Source: CAYMRB01 sp964392615 (GTDB lineage: Bacteria; Planctomycetota; UBA8108). Taken from it: a stretch of 46,472 bases of DNA. Each line of letters begins with the position of its first letter. Position 1 is the first letter of the stretch. Of this stretch, positions 18,648 through 26,518 are shown piece after piece. The DNA is taken from assembly GCA_964392615.1 (NCBI GenBank), contig CAYMRB010000014.1:1-46472 (forward strand), in the 5' to 3' direction. The translations under genes and the position numbers were made by a program. The notes beneath the pieces were generated by a model. That model saw only the letters and a list, made by a program, of their open reading frames with translations, was not told the origin of the DNA and ran no database searches.

Positions 18648-21641
18648 TCAGAGCCTGGAGCGAGCGGGGACGAAACAGATCACCTGACCGTCCTCCAGAC
18701 AGACGATGATACGACCGTCGTGGTCGATCGCGACGCCACTCTTGACCGCCGTCGCCGGCAACGCCTCGCGCCACAGATCACGACCGGTGTCGATCGCGAT
18801 CGCCGACAGGAAGCTCCCCGTGCCGTCCGGAGCCGTGTGCCCAGCCGCGAGCAACACCTTCGGCGTCACGACGAAGCTCGTGATGCGCCGGTCGGTCTGC
18901 CGCCACAGCGTCTTGCGCCCCGGCACGCGCCCGCGCCTTGCGTCGCGACGTGAGGCCGCATCGCCGGGCTTGGCATCGCCTCCCGGCCCGAGCAGCGCGA
19001 GATCGGAGAACCGGCTGCCCTCGTAGGCCGCTTCGTAAGTCAGTGTCCGCCCACCCTCGAGATCGCGCCGCAGCGACACGTACTTGCCGTACTCGGGATA
19101 GTACGCGTAGAACGCCGTGTGGAACTGCGATGACACGCCGCCGCGCGGCTGGTTCAGACACTTCCCGGTGCGCAGGTCGAACCGCGCCGTGTGGTACCTC
19201 CCACCGCCAGCGAACTGCAGCTCGCTCCCCGCGATGCGCAGCTCGCCCTGCAGGCTGATGCCGCTGTCCGCGTCCTTCGACAGCATCCCCGAGCTGTCGT
19301 CATGCCACCGCGGCTTGCCCGTCACGGCGTCGAGCGCGACGACGTGCGTGCCGTCGTAGTGCGCGACGCCGGCAGCCGCGTAGACGACGCCGTCCTGCAC
19401 TGCGACGCCGCCCGCGACGGGCCACGTCGAGATCAGCTTGCCGTAGACCGGCATCCACCGCTTTGCCGGCGCGACGCGGTACGACCACAGGAAGCGCCCC
19501 GTCGCGGCCTCGAACGCGTACACGCGGCCGTCGGCCGAGCCGGCGAAGATGCGCCCTGCGGCGACCGTCGGCGCTTGGTAGATCGCCCCGCCCGTGTACG
19601 ACTTCCAGCGCTCCTTCCCGTCGACGTCGAGCGCGCGCAGCACGCCCGAGCGGTCCGCGATGAACGTCAGGCCGCCCGCGAGGACGGGAGCCGCTGGCAG
19701 CGACGTGCCTCGGATCGACCACGCTCGCGTCACGCCGGCGGGCGCCTGGACGTTCGTCGCCGACGATCGATAACGGTCATGCCGATACGCCGGCCAGTCT
19801 CCGGAACGCACTGCGAGGTTCGCGACCTCGGCGAGCTGGCCCTTCCCGACCTCATGTCGCGATCCGTCGTCGTCCGGCTGCAGGTCGAAGTCCCCCACCG
19901 AGCTCAAGCCGATGTGCCCGTAGAGCGACAGCTGACAGCCGCACATCCACGGCCCCCAGTACAGGTGGCCCTCGGAAATGATCACGCCGTCCTGACACGG
20001 CGGTCGCATCGGCGCGATGTGCTTCGCGGTGTTCGACGCGACGTCGATGCGCACGGTTCCCCCGGTCGCGCGGAAGAACACGCTGTCGATGCTGCCGGTC
20101 GCACGCGTGCACGCGCGTCGTGCGGGCAGTCGGTGCAGGACATCGCCGCTCTCGTAGCCGAGCACCATGCCCGACCCGTTCTGCGGCCCCGCGGCCCAGA
20201 TGCCCGCGTCGCGAAGAACGATCTGCAGATTGCCCGGCGACTTCGTCCAGCGCAGCGCACCGTCCGTCGTCGACGCCGCGACCAGCTGCTTCCGCTGCGG
20301 GCCGGCGAAGAACACGTGGTCCTTGCTGCCCTTGATGTAAGTCGTCGTCGAGTAGCCGGTGACGTAGTGCTGCGCGCGGTGGTTCGGCCCGATCGCATCG
20401 AGCAGCTCGCGACTCGTGTTGCGCCAACGCACGTCGCCAACGCCCGCATCGAGCGCTGCGAGGTGCTTCTCGGGGCTGTAGAAGTAGATTCGATCGCCGA
20501 ACATGCAGACGCCGCGGCTGTCGACGTACTCCTCCTCGCGGTGCGTCCAGCGCGTCTTCTCCGAAGAAAGCTCGATCGCGAGGAACGTGCGGCCGAAGCC
20601 GAAGCTCGTCGCGGGGTTCCTGTAGTCGTGCCCCTTCCACATGCCCCACGGCCAGTGCCCGAGGCCCGGCGTGTTCGAACGCTGCGTGTCGACGACGACC
20701 TCCCGGTTGCCGACGAGCGCGTAGAGGACGCCGTCGACGATCGCCATCCACTTCCAGACCGGACCGTCGGAGACGCCATCCGGCACCCTGATCTCGTCGC
20801 GAACCTCGCCGGTCGCGGCATCGATCACCTTGCACGATTCGTCGTCTCCGAGGTAGAGCGCGTCGGCGGTCGCGATCATCGTGTTGCGGTGAATCATGAA
20901 GCCCTCGCGGAGCTTGCGCCGCCACAGGATCGTGCCGTTGTAGGCGTTGACGCAGATCAGCGTGTTCAGCACCTCGTTCTGATTCGCCTTGTGCGCGATG
21001 TGCCCGAACGCCTTGAAGAGGCGGCCGCCGGCAGCGACGGTCACCTCGGGCATCGGGCTGAACATGGGCTCGGCGAGGAACTGCGTCAGGTACGGAGCGC
21101 GCGCGTGAGTGTCCGTCGATTGCGGATTGTTGTCCGGGCCGTGGAAGACGTGCGTCCACTCATCGACGCCCTCGGGGCGCTGCGCGGTCACCTTGCGATC
21201 GCCGAGGACGGCCGTGGCTCCGGGACGGAGCACGCGTCGCAACTCGTCGTCGCTGACCCGGCGCCCCGCCGCGCGCGATGCCACGACGACGTCGGCGAGG
21301 TTGCTCGCCAGGTGAACCGTCGCGAAGTCTCCCTTGTCGACGAATACGCGCTTGCCGAGCAAGCCCCGCGCGTCCGCCGCGTCCCGAACGCTCTCGAGCT
21401 CGCCCGCGTCGGGAGACTGGAAGTAGACCGACAGCTCGCTGCCGTCGACCAGGCCGATCACGAAACCCGCCTTCTGAGCATCGGGCAAGCCGAGGACGGC
21501 GCAAATGCCCCGTTTGACACCGGTGTCTCGAAGAAGGGCCTCGGCGTCGACCGCCGGCTCGGCACCGACGATGTCTGCTGCCAGCAGAGCGATCGTTCCC
21601 ATCGCCAGCGTTGCCCACTGCCCGACGCTTCGCTTGGACAT
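18648..21641 (-). CDS. Exported PQQ-like beta-propeller protein with methyltransferase-like N-terminal domain
   Basis: The 997-residue protein has a signal peptide (ATLAMGTIALLAADIVGAEP). Residues about 30-165 look like a degenerate class I methyltransferase fold: GICAVLGLP, then FATVHLASNLADVVVAS, then DDELRRVLRPGATAVLG, which resembles the RVLRPGG segment near the end of that fold. The remainder is a BamB/PQQ-type propeller with repeated blades (LRALDVDGKERW, VYAFEAATGRFLW, VVALDAVTGKPRW). The start at 21641 (MSKRSVGQW) gives the signal peptide and has AAGGAG upstream; the frame runs on to 21725 without support. It leads an operon with the HzsA-like/FGE gene 21 bases on. PQQ binding itself is not shown. 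Confidence 0.83.
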   Translation of the reverse strand: MSKRSVGQWATLAMGTIALLAADIVGAEPAVDAEALLRDTGVKRGICAVLGLPDAQKAGFVIGLVDGSELSVYFQSPDAGELESVRDAADARGLLGKRVFVDKGDFATVHLASNLADVVVASRAAGRRVSDDELRRVLRPGATAVLGDRKVTAQRPEGVDEWTHVFHGPDNNPQSTDTHARAPYLTQFLAEPMFSPMPEVTVAAGGRLFKAFGHIAHKANQNEVLNTLICVNAYNGTILWRRKLREGFMIHRNTMIATADALYLGDDESCKVIDAATGEVRDEIRVPDGVSDGPVWKWMAIVDGVLYALVGNREVVVDTQRSNTPGLGHWPWGMWKGHDYRNPATSFGFGRTFLAIELSSEKTRWTHREEEYVDSRGVCMFGDRIYFYSPEKHLAALDAGVGDVRWRNTSRELLDAIGPNHRAQHYVTGYSTTTYIKGSKDHVFFAGPQRKQLVAASTTDGALRWTKSPGNLQIVLRDAGIWAAGPQNGSGMVLGYESGDVLHRLPARRACTRATGSIDSVFFRATGGTVRIDVASNTAKHIAPMRPPCQDGVIISEGHLYWGPWMCGCQLSLYGHIGLSSVGDFDLQPDDDGSRHEVGKGQLAEVANLAVRSGDWPAYRHDRYRSSATNVQAPAGVTRAWSIRGTSLPAAPVLAGGLTFIADRSGVLRALDVDGKERWKSYTGGAIYQAPTVAAGRIFAGSADGRVYAFEAATGRFLWSYRVAPAKRWMPVYGKLISTWPVAGGVAVQDGVVYAAAGVAHYDGTHVVALDAVTGKPRWHDDSSGMLSKDADSGISLQGELRIAGSELQFAGGGRYHTARFDLRTGKCLNQPRGGVSSQFHTAFYAYYPEYGKYVSLRRDLEGGRTLTYEAAYEGSRFSDLALLGPGGDAKPGDAASRRDARRGRVPGRKTLWRQTDRRITSFVVTPKVLLAAGHTAPDGTGSFLSAIAIDTGRDLWREALPATAVKSGVAIDHDGRIIVCLEDGQVICFVPARSRL

Positions 21642-21800
21642 GTCCCGGTCTCCTTCCCGATCCTCCAGCGGCTGCGAAACGACTCGCGTCCACTGCGTTG
21701 TACTGTTCCGTGTGACACAAGGCAATCACCGCGCGGCCGGCGCGAGCTACAATCCGCGTTGGGATTCGTCGATGTCAACGAAATCGGAAAGGACGTGATC

Positions 21801-23651
21801 ATGGAAACCACCGTCGGAGCGCTCCGGTCCCTCCTGGCACTCTTCCTCGTGGCCGCGATGTCGATCTGCGCACACGGCGCGCCAGCGGAGACGGCGGATT
21901 TCTGTGTCGCACCGGATGGTGATGACAGTGCCGCGGGAACAGTCGAGGCGCCGTTCGCGACCCTCGCCCGCGCGCGTGACGCGGTGCGCAAGAAGATCGC
22001 CGCGGGCTTGAGTGCCGACGTGCTGGTCTACGTGCGCGGCGGCACGTATCGCATCGCCGAGCCGGTCGTGTTCGGCCCGCAGGACTCGGGCACGAAGAAG
22101 GCCTCGGTCACGTACGCTGCCTACCCGAACGAGAAGCCGACCATCAGCGGCGGCCGGCGGATCGACGGGTGGAAGACGGCGCCAGACGGGACGTGGATCG
22201 CCACGGCACCGCCAGGCGCGTCGAGCTTCCGCGAGCTCTTCGTCAACGGCCGCCGCGCGCAGCGCGCTCGCAATCCGAACAGCGGTTACTTCCGGTTGGT
22301 GAAGGCGGGAAAGGATGGCCGCACGAGCTTCGAGTTCAAGCCGGGCGACATGCGCGCCTGGAAGGACGTGAAGAACGTCGAGGTCGTGTACCTGCACGAC
22401 TGGTCGTCGTCGCGAGTGCTCGCCGCGAGCGTCGATGAGGAGACGAACGTCGTCACGCTCGCGCAGGCGATCGGCGCCAGCCACGGCTTCTTCCGCATCT
22501 GCGGATTCGAGCCACACCCGCGCTACTTCCTCGAGAACTCGTCGTCATTCCTCGATGCACCGGGCGAGTGGCATCTCGATGAGCAGACCGGCGTCGTCGC
22601 GTATCGACCGCTCCCCGGCGAGACGCTCGAGTCGATCGACACGGTCGCGCCTGTCGCTACAAGCCTGCTCGAGGTTCGGGGCGACGTCGAGGGCAATCGT
22701 CCCGTCACGAACCTGCACTTCGTCGGCCTCCGCTTCGAGCACTGCGCGTTCGCGATTCCCGACGGCGGCTACGCCGGCATCCAGGCGGGATACCACGCGA
22801 ACCGCAGCAGCCAGACCGCGACCGGCTGGCGGATTCTGCCCCCCGCGGTGCTCTTCGACTTCACCGTCGACTGCCGCTTCGCCGACGGCGTCGTCGCGAA
22901 CGTCGGCGCATCGGGCATCGCCTTCGGCCGCTCGTGTCGCGACAACGTGCTCGCCGGCACGCACATCACCGACGCCGCCGGCAACGGTGTACTGGTCGGC
23001 GAAGAGCGCCGGCGCGCGAGTGACGGCTCGCCCTGGTGGCAGGAGCACCCCGAGCAGGCGACGAGCGGCACCGTCATCGAGAATTGCCTGATCGAACGCT
23101 GCGGCCGCGAATTCTACGGCAGCGTCGGCATCTGGGTCGGCCTCGCCAACCGCACGAGAATCGCGCACAACGAGATCCGCTGGCACCCGTACACGGGCGT
23201 CTCGGTCGGCTGGATGTGGAACCCGACCCCGACGCCGTGCAAGGAGAACACCGTCGAGAACAACCACATCCACCACGTCATGCAGGTCCTGTCCGACGGC
23301 GGTGGCATCTACACGCTCGGCCGACAGCCCGGCACGGTGCTGCGCGGCAACGTGATCCACGACGTGCCGATCAACCTCGGTCGCGCCGAGTCGAATGGCA
23401 TGTTCCTCGACGAGGGGACGACCGACATGGTCATCGAGAAGAACGTGATCTACAACATCGACCGCTCGCCGCTGCGGTTCCACAAGGCGACGGTGAACCT
23501 CGTCCGCGACAATGTCCTCGTCGTCGGCAAGGGCGTGCCGCCGGTGCGCTACAACGCGACCGATCCGAAGAACATCGAGCTGCGCGACAACACGGTGCGA
23601 GAGATGGGCCTCCAGCCCCCCTACCGCGACCGCTTGCTGCGCAGCCGTTGA
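21801..23651 (+). CDS. Exported right-handed parallel beta-helix protein
   Basis: The 616-residue protein begins with a signal peptide (ALRSLLALFLVAAMSICAHGAPA) followed by FCVAPDGDDSAAGTVEAPFATLARARDAV, the usual opening of pectate-lyase-like beta-helix proteins of this type. VYVRGGTYRI and TISGGRRIDGW follow. Residues about 280-600 are helix coils with repeated NTVENNHIHHV, LRGNVIHDVP and MVIEKNVIYNI segments (PbH1 repeats). It is probably a polysaccharide lyase, hydrolase or binding protein acting outside the cytoplasm; the substrate cannot be told. ATG 21801 was chosen for the signal peptide and an AAAGGA nearby; the open frame extends far upstream only as antisense of the PQQ-propeller gene. 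Confidence 0.85.
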   Translation: METTVGALRSLLALFLVAAMSICAHGAPAETADFCVAPDGDDSAAGTVEAPFATLARARDAVRKKIAAGLSADVLVYVRGGTYRIAEPVVFGPQDSGTKKASVTYAAYPNEKPTISGGRRIDGWKTAPDGTWIATAPPGASSFRELFVNGRRAQRARNPNSGYFRLVKAGKDGRTSFEFKPGDMRAWKDVKNVEVVYLHDWSSSRVLAASVDEETNVVTLAQAIGASHGFFRICGFEPHPRYFLENSSSFLDAPGEWHLDEQTGVVAYRPLPGETLESIDTVAPVATSLLEVRGDVEGNRPVTNLHFVGLRFEHCAFAIPDGGYAGIQAGYHANRSSQTATGWRILPPAVLFDFTVDCRFADGVVANVGASGIAFGRSCRDNVLAGTHITDAAGNGVLVGEERRRASDGSPWWQEHPEQATSGTVIENCLIERCGREFYGSVGIWVGLANRTRIAHNEIRWHPYTGVSVGWMWNPTPTPCKENTVENNHIHHVMQVLSDGGGIYTLGRQPGTVLRGNVIHDVPINLGRAESNGMFLDEGTTDMVIEKNVIYNIDRSPLRFHKATVNLVRDNVLVVGKGVPPVRYNATDPKNIELRDNTVREMGLQPPYRDRLLRSR

Positions 23652-23711
23652 GGTGAACAGAGCGTGCTACGTTCCGGTGAAACCAACGGAGAAATCCCGA
23701 GAGGAGTGACC

Positions 23712-24131
23712 ATGAATCGTCTCATGACCGCCGCCGTCTTGCTGACCGTCGCCGCAGCAGGTTGCGCCTCGCGCGCGCCCCTGCAGGATTCGGCGCACTT
23801 CGTCCACGTGGTCCTCTTCAAGACGTCCTCCGGGTCGACGGAGGAGGCCGAGGAGCTGGTCCGCGACATCGACGAGATGCTGGCTTCGTTGCCCACGGTG
23901 AAAGGAATCTGGGTAGGCACCCCTGCGCCGACCAACACGCGGGACCTGGTTGACGTCAACTACGACGTCGGGCTGATGCTGCTGTTCGAGGACCAGCAGG
24001 GGCTGCGGGACTACCTCGAGGCCCCGAAGCACGTCCAGTTCGCGACGAAGCACGACACGCGCTGCGAGGTTCGGGTCTTCGATTTCGTGCCCGGGGGAAA
24101 ACCCCTGCCGCCTGCCGACTCCGCGCCTTGA
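23712..24131 (+). CDS. Lipoprotein with Dabb (stress-responsive alpha/beta-barrel) domain
   Basis: The 139-residue protein has a lipoprotein signal peptide with the lipidated Cys at residue 18 (LLTVAAAGC). The body is a Dabb ferredoxin-like domain: HFVHVVLFKTSS, LPTVKGIWVG, and YDVGLMLLFEDQQGLRDYLEAPKHVQF. Dabb proteins are small dimeric barrels; some are enzymes, most are uncharacterised. GAGGAG precedes the ATG at 23712. It follows the beta-helix gene by 60 bases on the same strand and may be co-transcribed. The domain call rests on the pattern H-V-V-L-F-K and the YLEAPKH segment. Confidence 0.82.
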   Translation: MNRLMTAAVLLTVAAAGCASRAPLQDSAHFVHVVLFKTSSGSTEEAEELVRDIDEMLASLPTVKGIWVGTPAPTNTRDLVDVNYDVGLMLLFEDQQGLRDYLEAPKHVQFATKHDTRCEVRVFDFVPGGKPLPPADSAP

Positions 24132-24348
24132 TCGCTCCGCGCGTGTCGCATCCGGGGCGTGAGGTCCACTTCCTGTTCAACGATCGCAGTACGGCTGTCG
24201 TCACCACGATCGGATAGCGGCGGCGTTTTCGAGGAAGATCTGGACGAAGCCGCTGGCCTCGCTTCGAATGGCGTGTCTCACCGGCCGGACGGGCACGTGC
24301 CTTGCGGCGCATCTCCCGGACTTGTACGCCCACGCTAGCGCTGCGCCC

Positions 24349-26472
24349 ATGGCATCCTCGACGACCCTGACGGACCAAGACACCGCCGATCCGCCTCGCC
24401 GACCGCGCAACTACGGGCGCTGGCGCGCCGCGACCCTGGCGAGCGTCTACATCCTGATGGGCCTCCACTATGCCCACTGGAAGATCGCCGGCAAGAGCCT
24501 CGCGCCGCTCGAGCTGAACGAGGTCATGTACTCGCTCGAGCTCGGCATCATCACGGCGGGTTTCCTGCTGATGCTCGCAGCCGCGGTGTCGGTGCTGACG
24601 TTCGGACGGTTCTTCTGCTCGTGGGGCTGCCATATCCTCGCGCTCGAAGACTTGTCGGCGTGGCTGCTGGCGAAGGTCGGCATCCGACCACGCCCGTTGC
24701 GCTCGCGGCTGCTGCTGCTCGTTCCGCCGGCGGCGCTGTTCTACATGTTCGTGTGGCCGCAGATCGAACGCATGATCGCCGGACGGCCGATGCCGACCTG
24801 GCGGCTGCTCGAAGACAAGGAGGGCTGGGCGTCCTTCGTGACGGAGGACTTCGCGCGGAATCTGCCCGGCGTCGGAATCGCGCTCACGACGTTCGCGGTG
24901 TGCGGATTCGCCATCGTTTGGGTGCTCGGCACGCGCTCGTTCTGCCGCTACGTCTGCCCCTACGGCGCGCTGTTCGCGCTGACCGATCGGGTGACGCCGG
25001 GACGCATCGTCTCGCGCGGTGGTTGCACGAGCTGCGGCACGTGCACGGCGAACTGCCAGTCCCATGTGCGAGTGCACGAGGAGCTCGCCGCGTTCGGCAC
25101 CGTAATCGACTCCGGCTGCCTCAAGGACCTCGACTGCATCGCGGTATGCCCGAACAACGCGGTCGGCTACGGCTTCACGCGCCCACCGCTCTTCCGGCTC
25201 GGCAAGCGCCATAAGCGCCCGCGACCGGCGTACTCGTTCTCGCTCGCCGAGGAGATCCTGATGATCCTCCTCGTGCCGGCGGGGCTCGTCGTATTCCGCG
25301 GTCTCTACGGTCTCCTGCCGTTTCTCCTCAGTCTCGCGATGGCGTGCCTCGTCGCGTACGGCACTGTCGCTTGTCTCCGCCTCTTCCGACGACCGCACGT
25401 CCGCTTCGCCAACCTGACGCTGAAGAGCGCGGGGCGCCTCACAGGAACGGGGCGCGCGTTCTCCGTGCTGGCCGTGCTCGCCGTCGCGCTTTTCGCGCAC
25501 AGCGCGTTCATCCGCTACCACGAGCACTTCGGCGAGCGGGAGTTCCTGGCCGTCCTCGAGATGTCGAACGTAGAAGGCTCTCGGGACGGGTCGGCGGAGC
25601 TCGTCGCGGCGGTGGCATCGCCGCTCGCGCACCTCGAAGCCTGCGAGCGCTGGGGCCTGATGCGCCAGCCGTATCTCGACCGTCGCCTGGCGACACTGCA
25701 CCTGGTCGCCGGCGCGCCCGAACGCGCTGCCCCCTACCTGCGTCGCGTCCGCGATCAAGCGCCGGACGACTCGCGCGCGGTCTTCGCGTACTCCGAGGCC
25801 CTGCACCGACTCGAACGACGGGACGAGGCGCGACAGGTGCTACAGGATTTCCTGTCGCACACGGCGAACGCCGCAGGCACATCCGCAGAGAGACTGCGCC
25901 CGGCGCGCGCTCGGGCGCATGAGCTCGTCGGGCGATTCCTGCGGGACGAGAAGAAGGTCGACGAAGCCACCGCGGCGTTCAGCGCCTCGCTCGAGCTCGA
26001 GCCGAAGAACCTCGACGTGCGTCTGGCGCTCGCCGAGCTGCTCGCGTCGAAACGGCAGTTCGACGACGCGATCGACATCCTGTCGACCGCCGTCGAGCAC
26101 GACCCGAAGTCGGCCGCCGCGCACTACAGCCTGGGCGTGCTGCTGACGGGGAAGCAGCCGGATGCGGCGCTGGAGCACTACCGCACGGCCATCGAGCTCG
26201 ATCCCGACGATCCCGAAATCCACAACAACCTCGGACATCTGCTCACCTCGGCCGGAGAGATCGAGGCGGCCGAGCGCCACTTGCGGCGTGCGATCGAGCT
26301 GCGCGCGGACTTCGCGCACCCACACTTCAACCTCGCCCGCCTGCTGTTCCAGACGCGCCGGTTCCCCGAGGCCCAAACCCACCTCGAGAAGGCGGCAGAG
26401 CTCGATCCGGCGTATGCGGAGATGATCCGTCGGATGGGCGCTCCGGCCGGAGGATCTCCGCAGCGGCCGTGA
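24349..26472 (+). CDS. NapH-like membrane polyferredoxin fused to TPR repeats
   Basis: The 707-residue membrane protein has about six TM helices in its first 400 residues. Two membrane-edge cysteine pairs of the NapH/NosR/CcoG type are present: FCSWGCH (C90, C94) and FCRYVCP (C199, C203). Between TMs lie two ferredoxin sites: C226-x2-C-x2-C-x3-C236, and CLKDLDCIAVCP (257-268), in which Asp260 takes the place of the second cysteine. The C-terminal half holds about six TPRs (LDVRLALAELLASKRQFDDA; AAHYSLGVLL; EIHNNLGHLL). It should pass electrons across or along the membrane. The start is uncertain: ATG 24268 would add 27 residues, and neither has a clear ribosome site. It lies 46 bases before a c-heme HzsA-like gene, a plausible redox partner. 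Confidence 0.82.
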   Translation: MASSTTLTDQDTADPPRRPRNYGRWRAATLASVYILMGLHYAHWKIAGKSLAPLELNEVMYSLELGIITAGFLLMLAAAVSVLTFGRFFCSWGCHILALEDLSAWLLAKVGIRPRPLRSRLLLLVPPAALFYMFVWPQIERMIAGRPMPTWRLLEDKEGWASFVTEDFARNLPGVGIALTTFAVCGFAIVWVLGTRSFCRYVCPYGALFALTDRVTPGRIVSRGGCTSCGTCTANCQSHVRVHEELAAFGTVIDSGCLKDLDCIAVCPNNAVGYGFTRPPLFRLGKRHKRPRPAYSFSLAEEILMILLVPAGLVVFRGLYGLLPFLLSLAMACLVAYGTVACLRLFRRPHVRFANLTLKSAGRLTGTGRAFSVLAVLAVALFAHSAFIRYHEHFGEREFLAVLEMSNVEGSRDGSAELVAAVASPLAHLEACERWGLMRQPYLDRRLATLHLVAGAPERAAPYLRRVRDQAPDDSRAVFAYSEALHRLERRDEARQVLQDFLSHTANAAGTSAERLRPARARAHELVGRFLRDEKKVDEATAAFSASLELEPKNLDVRLALAELLASKRQFDDAIDILSTAVEHDPKSAAAHYSLGVLLTGKQPDAALEHYRTAIELDPDDPEIHNNLGHLLTSAGEIEAAERHLRRAIELRADFAHPHFNLARLLFQTRRFPEAQTHLEKAAELDPAYAEMIRRMGAPAGGSPQRP

Positions 26473-26518
26473 CCTCGGTCATCGCCCGCGCCCCCGCGTA
26501 CGGGCGAGAGTCGACCGC

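Noticed and set aside
19191..21800. An 870-codon upstream extension of the beta-helix gene
   Set aside because: It lies opposite the PQQ-propeller gene; the signal peptide and ribosome site place the true start at 21801.
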